This document shows positions 57,332 to 64,000 of a stretch of DNA of 64,000 nucleotides, one piece after another. The stretch's first letter is position 1, and every line of letters starts with the position of its first letter. Made by a program: the position numbers and the translations under genes. The notes beneath the pieces were generated by a model, which did no database searches, was not told where the DNA came from, and saw nothing but the letters and a program-made list of their open reading frames with translations. Source of the DNA: Pelotomaculum sp. (lineage in GTDB: Bacteria; Bacillota; Desulfotomaculia; Desulfotomaculales; Pelotomaculaceae); contig JALHFC010000006.1 in assembly GCA_022839445.1 (NCBI GenBank), positions 1 through 64,000 on the forward strand. The letters are read 5' to 3'.

Positions 57332-57359
57332 TTGATATTTGGTTCATGTCCGTTATAAT
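57332..57359 (+). promoter_or_regulatory. Predicted sigma-A promoter of aspA
   Basis: TTGATA (57332-57337), a 16-nt spacer and a perfect TATAAT (57354-57359). Confidence 0.65.
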
Positions 57360-57402
57360 AATTTATGTCGCATATTCTAAACCGACGAAGGAGATGGGTT
57401 CC

Positions 57403-58863
57403 ATGGAAAAGCGCGGAGAAGAACAGGTGCAAGGGTACAGAGTCGAACAAGATTTTATCGGAAAAATGGAAGTTCCCAGCGGAGTCTACTATGGTGTTCA
57501 AACTGCCAGGGCGTTGGAAAATTTCCCGATCACCGGCTATCGCTTGGACGGGGCGTTGATCAGCGCTATGGGAATGGTGAAAAAAGCGACTGCTCTGGCC
57601 AACGTAAAAGCCGGCCTGCTGGATGAGCGGCGCGGGAAGGCCATCGCCGATGCTGCACAGGAAGTGATGGAAGGGAAGTTTAACGACCAGTTTGTTGTGG
57701 ATCCTATCCAGGGTGGCGCCGGGACCTCTGTTAACATGAATGCCAACGAAGTCATCGCCAACCGGGCGATCGAGATCCTTGGCGGAAAGCTAGGCGACTA
57801 CAGCCTGATTTCAGCCAACAACCATGTCAATATGTCACAGTCAACCAACGATGCTTTCCCGACTGCCCTGCGCATTGCCCTCCTTAACAAAGCCAAAGCC
57901 CTGTTGCAGGCGACAGGGGAGGTGGAAAAGGAGCTAAGGCTAAAATCAGTTGAGTTTGACGATGTCTTGAAAATAGGGCGCTCGCACCTACAGGACGCCG
58001 TGCCGGTTCGGATGGGGCAGGAGTTCGGAGCCTACGCCGATGTGGTGGCCCGTTCCATACAGCGGTTGAAGCAATCCTGCAAAGGATTGCTGGCAGTCAA
58101 CATGGGGGCAACAGCTATCGGTACTTCCCTTAACGCCGATGCTACCTACATTGATCAGGTAATCAAGAGCCTGCGTGAGATCTCCGGGATAGACTTGTGC
58201 TTAGCCGATAACCTGATCGATGCCACGCAAAACACCGACGCCTTTGTCGAATTTTCCGCTTCGATGAAAACCCTGGCCGTGGTGTTGTCCAAGATTGCCA
58301 ACGACTTGCGGCTGTTAGCATCCGGACCTTACTGCGGACTGAAAGAAATCAACCTGCCCCAAATGCAGCCCGGTTCTTCCATAATGCCCGGCAAAGTAAA
58401 CCCGGTGATTGCTGAAGTGGTAAACCAGGTGGCCTTTCAAGTTATAGGCAATGACTTAGTGGTGACACTAGCTTCGGAAGCCGGCCAGTTTGAGTTAAAC
58501 GTCATGGAACCGGTCATGGCCTTTAACCTTTTGCACTCCGCCAACATCTTAACCAATGCGCAGCGCGTTTTTGCCAGTCGTCTAATCCGGGGAATCACAG
58601 CCAACCGGGAACGTTGCCGTGAGATGGTGGAAAATAGCGTTTGTATTGTGACTGCGCTGAACCCGCACCTGGGATACGGGATGACCTGCGCTATTGCCAA
58701 GGAAGCTATGCAAGAAGGGCGCAAGGTCCGTGACATTGTGCTGGAAAAAGGGCTTATGTCTGAAGAAAAGTTGGATAAGGTGCTTGATGCCTATGAAATG
58801 ACCAAGGTGGGAATCGCCGGCAAAGAGTTCCTGGCAGGGCCTGCCGAATCGCCAGGGGAATGA
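57403..58863 (+). CDS. aspA: Aspartate ammonia-lyase
   Basis: A 486-residue enzyme that splits aspartate to fumarate and ammonia. It has the superfamily signature GSSIMPGKVNP, GGAGTSVNMNANEVIANRA, NNHVNMSQSTNDAFPTA and GRSHLQDAVP. The sequence favours AspA over class-II fumarase (GAGTSVNMN, NDLVVTLASEAGQFELN). ATG 57403 lies 9 nt after AAGGAG. Fumarate could feed propionate-type metabolism, which is inference only. Confidence 0.93.
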   Translation: MEKRGEEQVQGYRVEQDFIGKMEVPSGVYYGVQTARALENFPITGYRLDGALISAMGMVKKATALANVKAGLLDERRGKAIADAAQEVMEGKFNDQFVVDPIQGGAGTSVNMNANEVIANRAIEILGGKLGDYSLISANNHVNMSQSTNDAFPTALRIALLNKAKALLQATGEVEKELRLKSVEFDDVLKIGRSHLQDAVPVRMGQEFGAYADVVARSIQRLKQSCKGLLAVNMGATAIGTSLNADATYIDQVIKSLREISGIDLCLADNLIDATQNTDAFVEFSASMKTLAVVLSKIANDLRLLASGPYCGLKEINLPQMQPGSSIMPGKVNPVIAEVVNQVAFQVIGNDLVVTLASEAGQFELNVMEPVMAFNLLHSANILTNAQRVFASRLIRGITANRERCREMVENSVCIVTALNPHLGYGMTCAIAKEAMQEGRKVRDIVLEKGLMSEEKLDKVLDAYEMTKVGIAGKEFLAGPAESPGE

Positions 58864-59302
58864 CCGTCTCTCACGTAAGGGGCACGAACTATAAAAGTTT
58901 ATTAAACATAAGGACCGGCTATTTTAGTGGTCCTTATGTTTTAATCCAGTATTATACCAATATTGCCAACCTTTGTAGTATTTTGGGGGTGCATGTTTTA
59001 GTGTCTAGCAATGATACTTGTTTTTGAGGTAGCCGTAGAAGGCACAAAAAATGTCACCCGGATGTAGCCGCGAACTGATTAAATGGGACACGAAGAAAAT
59101 CTTAGTTCTCAAACAAGTGGAATGTTATAAACGAAAATAGCGAAGAGAGGTGAATAGCCTAGTTTGCTGGCAGCATTCTAGGGAACAACTTTTTAGGCGC
59201 AAGCATAGGTTGATTTCTTGCTTGTAAAGAAAAGTTGTAGCCCGGCGTGGAACCTGTGAAACTGCTACCCGTTAGTCGGACGGGTGATAAACCTATTTTT
59301 TA
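58864..59302. other. Intergenic region with structured sequence upstream of a truncated gene
   Basis: About 440 bases. After the aspA terminator, a structured part lies at about 59180-59300: ACAACTTTTT and AAAAGTTGT pair around 59187-59244, GCAAG/CTTGC pair inside, CCCGT/ACGGG form a hairpin near 59270, and ATAGGTT (about 59206) can pair with AACCTAT (59290-59296). I cannot assign it to a known RNA class. Confidence 0.45.
58904..58942 (+). terminator. aspA terminator
   Basis: AAACATAAGGACC (58904-58916) and GGTCCTTATGTTT (58929-58941) form a perfect 13-bp stem, then TTAATCC. Confidence 0.85.
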
Positions 59303-59590
59303 AACCTGCTGGCCGGAGTGGACAGGGCGGTGAGAAACCAATTTGGCGGTCTCTACCCGGCGGAAATAATAGCCCAAGCGCTAAGGATTTTAGGCCAAGG
59401 TCTTAAAGTGTGTGTAGAAATTTCAACAATGTCCCTGGACGCGGGTCTAATACCTTACGGGGAAGAGGTAGTTGCCGTGGCAGGTACCGGGTCCGGTGCG
59501 GACACTGCTGTGGTAATTGCGCCGGCTCATTCCAACAGGTTTTTTGACACAAAGGTTAAAGAAATAATCTGTAAACCAAGGGAAATTTAA
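59303..59590 (+). pseudogene. Pyruvate-kinase C-terminal domain protein, 5' truncated
   Basis: The reading frame matches the C-terminal half of the stand-alone pyruvate kinase alpha/beta-domain protein of about 180 residues found in Clostridia: LLAGVDRAVRNQFGG, GQGLKVCVEISTMSLDAG and GTGSGADTAVVIAPAHS. Homology begins near 59303, just after an in-frame TAA at 59288-59290. The N-terminal half is not found upstream, where structured non-coding sequence stands instead. GTG 59318 could start a 90-residue product, but it has no good ribosome site. Confidence 0.7.
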
Positions 59591-59621
59591 TAATTAATAA
59601 GGTACCACAGTGTTAACAAAG

Positions 59622-59643
59622 GCCGTCCAAACGGGCGGCTTTT
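59622..59643 (+). terminator. Terminator after the pyruvate-kinase domain gene
   Basis: GCCGTCC (59622-59628) and GGGCGGC (59633-59639) form a 7-bp stem with one G-U, then TTTT. Confidence 0.7.
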
Positions 59644-59732
59644 GCTGTTAAAAGTGTTATGCTAGGGTAAAGGTAGGACTTTTGTTGTTTCCAGTGGAAG
59701 AAATAACATATTGCAGGGGGAAGGGGAAAACC

Positions 59733-59786
59733 ATGAATATTGCACATGCTATACTTGTGCTTGTCCAACCCGGTCAACTATTGTAA
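59733..59786 (+). CDS. 17-residue leader peptide upstream of the ABC-F gene
   Basis: ATG 59733 to TAA 59786, with AAGGGG placed 6 nt before the start, encodes a hydrophobic 17-residue peptide (MNIAHAILVLVQPGQLL). It ends 28 nt before the ABC-F gene. ABC-F genes are often controlled by ribosome stalling on such peptides. Confidence 0.5.
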   Translation: MNIAHAILVLVQPGQLL

Positions 59787-59798
59787 ACTGGATAGTTG
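59775..59798 (+). promoter_or_regulatory. Hairpin between leader peptide and ABC-F ribosome site
   Basis: CAACTAT (59775-59781) pairs perfectly with ATAGTTG (59792-59798). The left arm overlaps the last codons of the leader peptide and the right arm touches the AAAGGAGAGG site of the ABC-F gene. Confidence 0.45.
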
Positions 59799-59814
59799 AA
59801 AGGAGAGGGCAGTT

Positions 59815-61725
59815 TTGATCCTGGTACAGGCGGCGCAAATAGCAAAATCTTTCGGCTCTCACAGAGTTTTTACCAACCTCAGTCTTATTATTCAAGAGGG
59901 GCAGAAGGTTGGTATTGTTGGCGTTAACGGGGTGGGCAAATCCACTTTTTTGAAAATATTGACCGGCGAACTAGCGCCTGACGCCGGTGAGGTAATAAAA
60001 GCCAGGGAGTTGTCGTTGTCCTACCTGGCCCAGGATGGCGGTCTAGAATCGGGACACAGTATTTGGGACGAGATGCTTACGGTGTTTACCCCGCTTATTG
60101 ATATGGAAAAAAAACTGCGGGCAATGGAAAGGCAGATGTCTAAAACCTCCATGGGTGAGTGCGCTAGTAAGCAATTACTGGAGAGCTATGATAACCTTTA
60201 TGCTTTGTTTAAAAGCCAAGGCGGTTTCGACTATGAGACCAGCACCCGTATGGTGCTGAGCGGGCTGAAATTTGCCGGTACCGACCTTTCCACTCCGGTC
60301 AATACCTTGAGCGGAGGTCAGAAAACACGCCTGGCCCTGGCCCGCTGCCTGCTTGGCGAACCGGACCTGCTAATTTTGGACGAACCAACAAATTATTTGG
60401 ATATGGACAACCTGGCTTGGCTGGAGCAGTACCTTAAATCATACCGCGGGGCTGTGCTGGTGGTTTCACATGACAGGTATTTCCTTGATTCCCTGGTTAG
60501 AATCATATATGAATTAACACCTTCCGGCCTTACCCGTTACACCGGCAATTACAGCTCATATATCCAACAAAAAGCTGTCCTAATCGCTCAACAGTTGAAA
60601 GACTATAACCGGCAGCAGGCCGAAATCGTCCGCCAGGAGGAATTTGTGCGGCGCAATATCGCCGCCAAAGACACCACCAGGCGGGCGCAAAGCCGTCTCA
60701 AGGCGCTGGGAAAAATGGATCGCCTGGAACGCCCGGGCAGGGAGCGGCGGGTGGCCCTATCCTTTAACCTTACACGTCCAAGTGGTATGGAGGCGTTGCA
60801 GACATTCGGCCTGGATATCGGTTACGCTGGTCAACCCTTGGCCGGTGGCTTGGATTTGCAAATAAACAGGGGCGAGCGGGTAGCTCTAGTTGGTGCAAAT
60901 GGCGCCGGCAAGTCTACCCTCCTAAAGACCATTGCCGACAAGCTTGCGCCCCTGGCCGGGCGAGTAACGCTAGGCAGTCATGTCCGGCTAGGCTATTACG
61001 ACCAGGAACAACACGGGCTACACGGTGACAAGCCGGTCCTGCACGAGCTTTGGGACCGTTACCCCAACCTGGACGAGGTGGATGTACGTACTGTGCTGGG
61101 CAGGTTTTTATTTTCAGGTGATGATGTGAAAAAACGTGTGGCCAACCTAAGCGGTGGTGAAAAATCCCGGCTAGCGCTGGCCGCGTTAATGCTACGGAAG
61201 GCTAATTTTTTACTCCTGGATGAACCCACCAACCACCTGGACTTGCCTGGCAGGGAGGCGCTGGAGGAAGCCCTAGACGGCTATCCGGGTACTATCCTAT
61301 TTGTATCGCACGATCGCTACTTTATTAATAAAGTAGCGACTAGGGTGCTGGAACTCTCAAACAGTGAGATCTCCAGCTACCTTGGGAACTATGATTACTA
61401 TTTTTTGAAAAAGGTAGAACGGGAGCAGCAGGCGGTTAAAGCTATTAACACCGGGCCGGTCCGGGTGGAAAGCGCGGAAAAGAGGAATTATCTGCTAAGG
61501 AAAGAAGAAGAACGGCAAAAACGTATGCGACGCCACCGGGTGGAAGAACTGGAACGGGTTATTGCTGAGCTGGAGGATACTATTTCCCGTCTTGAGGCGG
61601 AGCTTTTGTTGCCCGAAGTTTACCGGGATTATGTAGCCTGCCAGGTACGGCAGGGCGAACTGGAGGAGGCCCGCTCTAATCTGCACGACCATATGGAAAA
61701 GTGGCTGGGTCTGGTAGAGGATTGA
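59815..61725 (+). CDS. ABC-F family ATPase (ribosome-associated)
   Basis: A 636-residue soluble protein with two ABC domains and no membrane part. Walker A motifs are GVNGVGKST and GANGAGKST; signatures are TLSGGQKTRLALARC and NLSGGEKSRLALAAL; Walker B are LLILDEPTNYLD and FLLLDEPTNHLD. The linker between them (about 240-330) is the arm that reaches the peptidyl-transferase centre in this family. The C-terminus (about 555-636) is a charged coiled coil. Members act in translation rescue or antibiotic protection. The start is TTG 59815 behind GGAGAGG. Confidence 0.93.
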   Translation: MILVQAAQIAKSFGSHRVFTNLSLIIQEGQKVGIVGVNGVGKSTFLKILTGELAPDAGEVIKARELSLSYLAQDGGLESGHSIWDEMLTVFTPLIDMEKKLRAMERQMSKTSMGECASKQLLESYDNLYALFKSQGGFDYETSTRMVLSGLKFAGTDLSTPVNTLSGGQKTRLALARCLLGEPDLLILDEPTNYLDMDNLAWLEQYLKSYRGAVLVVSHDRYFLDSLVRIIYELTPSGLTRYTGNYSSYIQQKAVLIAQQLKDYNRQQAEIVRQEEFVRRNIAAKDTTRRAQSRLKALGKMDRLERPGRERRVALSFNLTRPSGMEALQTFGLDIGYAGQPLAGGLDLQINRGERVALVGANGAGKSTLLKTIADKLAPLAGRVTLGSHVRLGYYDQEQHGLHGDKPVLHELWDRYPNLDEVDVRTVLGRFLFSGDDVKKRVANLSGGEKSRLALAALMLRKANFLLLDEPTNHLDLPGREALEEALDGYPGTILFVSHDRYFINKVATRVLELSNSEISSYLGNYDYYFLKKVEREQQAVKAINTGPVRVESAEKRNYLLRKEEERQKRMRRHRVEELERVIAELEDTISRLEAELLLPEVYRDYVACQVRQGELEEARSNLHDHMEKWLGLVED

Positions 61726-62201
61726 ATTAATAAAAAAGATTTAATTTATCGACATATTGATATATTTATGTGCACAGAAAAGAACAGAAAAATAACAAGC
61801 TTAAACGTCCGATGGGTTTGGACGTTTTTGTTTTCCGGCAGCATCCTCTCATAAGAGGACGGTTGGATGTCGTAAAGCCTGGCCAGTGTTTTTTCCAGCC
61901 GGTTGGCCTTGGGAACAGGGTGGGTAGGTGGCAGGACAACGCCAAATCGTTGGCCGCAATGCTACCGACTTTCCCATATGTACAGGATGAAGATTGGGTG
62001 GGCAGGAAAACAATTCAACCAAATGTTAATGATAATAATTAATATCCGGTTAATACTCTGCTTCTCAACTTAAATAGATATAAAGGTTACCTTAATGAAG
62101 TAAAAATATTAAAAAATTCGCAAACGCGGGCTATGACAACGGCAAGAATTACACAAGCCTGAAAGCAAAGGGAATAATGTGAGGGAAAAGGTAGTGTTAA
62201 A
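61726..62201. other. Intergenic region before the toxin-antitoxin pair
   Basis: About 475 bases. It starts with the ABC-F terminator. A frame at 61770-62042 is open but has unlikely composition and no ribosome site. Small inverted words (CCTCTCATAAGAGG near 61845) are present. Confidence 0.5.
61803..61834 (+). terminator. ABC-F gene terminator
   Basis: AAACGTCC (61803-61810) pairs with GGACGTTT (61820-61827), followed by TTGTTTT. Confidence 0.85.
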
Positions 62202-62450
62202 ATGCCGCATCCGATATATAATAACCTTGAGGTGATTAATGTGGCAGTCGAGAGGAAGCATGTTAAAGCTCTTATAGACCAGTTGAACGATGAACAAGTA
62301 CGGGCATTATGGGTCATACTTAATTCTATGGCCTGGCCGACCGAAAAGATCTCAGCGAAAGAAGCAGTAGAAATAGAAGAATCTTTTACCGAGATAGATG
62401 CCGGAAAAGGCGTAAAAGCCGAAGACGTCTGGAGGGAACTCGGTGTTTGA
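62202..62450 (+). CDS. Type II antitoxin
   Basis: An 82-residue acidic protein with a helical N-terminus (VAVERKHVKALIDQLNDEQV) and a likely toxin-wrapping C-terminal tail (about 45-82, ending VKAEDVWRELGV). It overlaps the toxin gene by 8 nt, the usual toxin-antitoxin order. It would neutralise the toxin and repress its own promoter. Confidence 0.8.
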   Translation: MPHPIYNNLEVINVAVERKHVKALIDQLNDEQVRALWVILNSMAWPTEKISAKEAVEIEESFTEIDAGKGVKAEDVWRELGV

Positions 62451-62700
62451 GATAACATTTTCCCCGCAGGCTATACGGCAGCTAAAATCTTTAGAAAGAA
62501 ACTTGCAAGAACGGATTAAAGCGGCTTTAGAAAGAAACCTACGCATGTTTCCACCCAAGGGAGATGTTGTTAAGCTGGAATACGCTGATAATCGCTTCAG
62601 GTTACGAGTAGGTGACTGGCGAGTAACTTACAGATACGTGTTTGAAAATCAGGAAGTTCACATAGCTGAAGTCATACACCGGAGTAAAGCGTATCGATAA
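62443..62700 (+). CDS. RelE/ParE-family toxin
   Basis: An 85-residue basic protein of the RelE/ParE fold: FEITFSPQAIRQLKSL at the start, FRLRVGDWRVTYRYV near 50, and VHIAEVIHRSKAYR at the end, the common RelE core. RelE types cleave mRNA on the ribosome. It is intact. Confidence 0.88.
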   Translation: MFEITFSPQAIRQLKSLERNLQERIKAALERNLRMFPPKGDVVKLEYADNRFRLRVGDWRVTYRYVFENQEVHIAEVIHRSKAYR

Positions 62701-62741
62701 TACTGAAGTTAAATAAAGTTATGGCCCGAACGGCCAAGAAG

Positions 62742-62784
62742 AGGACGGAAAACAGGACAAATGATCCTAACCGTCCTTTATTAT
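62742..62784 (+). terminator. Terminator of the toxin-antitoxin operon
   Basis: AGGACGG (62742-62748) and CCGTCCT (62771-62777) with inner AGGA/TCCT, followed by TTATTATT. Confidence 0.75.
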
Positions 62785-62948
62785 TCTAACTTAAATGGGT
62801 TCTGGAAGGCACTGGCTCCTCCGACGAGTCGGGCTTGCCACCTCGGGCCGGTGATGGCGCCGTTAATACAAAAAATTAAAATGTTAACCCAAGCCAAGGC
62901 TAAAGACGTGGTAAAATATAGTTAGCTATAAAGACAGAGGTGATGCTC

Positions 62949-63187
62949 TTGTACCATTCCAGAAATATAGATAATGATGTAACACAATATATTCCATTGT
63001 TAGTCGAAGTTCTAAACGGAAGAGGGTTTGCTGCCTAAAGACCTGGCTGATACCATGAAGCAGATTGCAGGCTTTACGAAATATTTTGGTCCATGATTAT
63101 CTGGAGATTGATCCAAAGATCGTATACGAAAGTTTAAAAAAGCTTAGTGATTTTAAAAGATTTGCCGAACATGTTATAACCTGGTAG
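62949..63187 (+). pseudogene. Relic of a HepT-family (DUF86) toxin gene
   Basis: Translated across frameshifts, the last part reads GLLPKDLADTMKQIAGF and then RNILVHDYLEIDPKIVYESL, ending at TAG 63187. The R-x4-H-x-Y motif (RNILVHDY) identifies the RNase/NTase-toxin family HepT. The N-terminal two thirds are missing or changed, and the frame shifts near 63035 and 63080. No MntA partner remains. The space upstream of 62949 holds nothing recognisable. Confidence 0.7.
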
Positions 63188-63335
63188 AATTATAGCAGAC
63201 AGCACGGTAGAAAAAAATAATTGTGTCAGAATTTGTGTTAAATATATCTGTTGGGGGGGGGACTAATTCGATTACTTATGTTGTGGTTTTATTATTCTAG
63301 GGCTAAGCGCCTGGAAATTCAAGGAGTGATTTTAC

Positions 63336-63551
63336 ATGTTAGAATTTAACGCAACCCTTATAGCACAAGCTGTTGACCTTTTAATTCTTATTATTGTTTT
63401 TGGTGGCATTATCGCTATTATTTTTAAAACCCGTTCTTTTGTTAAAAATGTTCATAATAAAATTGAAAGGATGGATAACGAGATAAAAGAAATAAAAAAT
63501 ATTTTGAAAACAAACTCTGCTTTTTTTAATGAAAGGAATGTGCAAGATTGA
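63336..63551 (+). CDS. Small membrane protein, 71 residues
   Basis: I do not recognise it. One membrane helix (about 9-30, AQAVDLLILIIVFGGIIAII) is followed by a charged helical tail (KIERMDNEIKEIKNIL) that could form a coiled coil. AAGGAG 11 nt upstream supports the ATG. Its AT-rich composition differs from the genes to the left. Confidence 0.65.
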   Translation: MLEFNATLIAQAVDLLILIIVFGGIIAIIFKTRSFVKNVHNKIERMDNEIKEIKNILKTNSAFFNERNVQD

Positions 63552-63562
63552 AGCAATAATTC

Positions 63563-63790
63563 ATGCCTATTAAAGTATTTATTGAAAGTGAGAGAGACAA
63601 GTTGAAGTTAAAAAACATTATAATAATAACAATTGCCGGTGTTTTTGCGGTTTGTGCAATTTGGAGTTGGTTCTCATTAAGTCCGACTATTAAACCGAAA
63701 GACATTGAAATGATTGGGGTTTTGAAAGATAGGGGAAATGATTCTTGTGTTACCACACCATATTACTTAAATATTCAGTTAATGAATTAA
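63563..63790 (+). CDS. Small membrane-anchored ORF, 75 residues, possibly the 5' part of a broken gene
   Basis: A basic N-terminus and one membrane helix (about 18-38, IIIITIAGVFAVCAIWSWF), then a short tail ending at TAA 63790. The same frame is open again right after that stop to the edge of the window, so the stop may interrupt a longer gene. I do not recognise it and there is no clear ribosome site. Confidence 0.4.
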   Translation: MPIKVFIESERDKLKLKNIIIITIAGVFAVCAIWSWFSLSPTIKPKDIEMIGVLKDRGNDSCVTTPYYLNIQLMN

Positions 63791-64000
63791 TCCGGAAGAC
63801 CCCTTTGCAATAAGGAAAGCTACTTTCATTTTGTGTATCCATATACAGATGGGGCCGGAATTGGTATTTACGACTTCAATAAAGGCTGGTCGGAAGGCAG
63901 ACCCGTGGGCCAGGAGGAGTTCGTGATTGGTTCGGACAGCAGAATAGAGCGCTTTGCAGGCGGGAAGCTTGAGCAAATTGGAATACAGCTTCCCGGCGAT
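63791..64000 (+). CDS. Open frame running off the right edge (partial)
   Basis: Seventy codons open to position 64000, reading FHFVYPYTDGAGIGIYDF and EEFVIGSDSRIERF, which looks like real protein. There is no convincing start; GTG 63833 is possible. It is in frame with the ORF before it, separated by one TAA. A minus-strand frame over the same bases looks less protein-like. Confidence 0.4.

Larger units (their letters stand above)
56994..57402. other. Intergenic region before aspA
   Basis: About 400 bases without a gene. It contains the palindromes GGGGACATGTCCCC (about 57000-57013) and GGCACGTGCC (57068-57077), a terminator at 57158 and the aspA promoter at 57332. Confidence 0.6.

Noticed and set aside
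61770..62042. Plus-strand ORF of 90 residues after the ABC-F gene
   Set aside because: It runs through the ABC-F terminator, has no ribosome site and unlikely composition.

Overview
The window comes from an anaerobic, endospore-forming member of the Firmicutes, most likely the Peptococcaceae (Pelotomaculum/Desulfotomaculum group). This is inferred from sporulation genes (spmA/spmB, spoIIP, spoIVA, the YIEGIA pair), an ispH-rpsA fusion of the type seen in Clostridia, a HutP-family regulator beside aroH, sigma-A type promoters and gene order. No tRNA, rRNA or CRISPR array was seen, and there is no large mobile island.

Layout. 0-9.4 kb: an exported NlpC/P60 hydrolase, an FAD oxidoreductase, spmAB, a 181-bp long-hairpin element, a PAS histidine kinase, an SsuABC-like ABC importer, and a pseudouridine synthase that lacks its catalytic segment. 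9.6-25.3 kb: an aromatic and housekeeping supra-operon (hutP, aroH, a DedA-type gene, trpEDCFBA, aroF, tyrA, aroA, cmk, plsC, ispH-rpsA). 25.4-35.1 kb: a DUF1614 protein, spoIIP, YIEGIA and its small partner, a DUF512 protein, der, plsY, gpsA and spoIVA. 35.4-39.1 kb: hom, thrB, lysC. 39.3-47.1 kb: two MFS exporters, a broken apgM, a broken AtuA-like gene with its DUF4387 partner, and a GH3-family gene. 47.4-57 kb: a stalk-domain exported protein, an ECF sigma factor, a broken anti-sigma/propeller gene, a large membrane protein, an ABC-2 exporter and a YcdB-type exported protein. 57.4-64 kb: aspA, a truncated pyruvate-kinase C-domain gene, an ABC-F ATPase, a RelE/ParE toxin-antitoxin pair, a hepT relic and small membrane ORFs.

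Most of the regulation I can read is RNA-based. The trp operon has a sigma-A promoter, ten (G/U/A)AG triplets mostly 5 nt apart, then a strong intrinsic terminator; this is the architecture of a TRAP-controlled attenuator. A gene for a HutP-family protein, another NAG-triplet-binding antiterminator family, lies just upstream. hutP, aroF and the ABC-F gene also have leaders with hairpins or short peptides.

The second theme is damage. At least six otherwise conserved genes carry short internal deletions or frameshifts: NlpC/P60, the RluB-type synthase, aroA, apgM, the AtuA-like gene and the anti-sigma gene. Other genes are truncated (pyruvate-kinase C-domain, hepT), trpG is absent from the trp operon, and TrpE has changes in a near-invariant motif. 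The sequence alone cannot tell genome erosion from assembly error.
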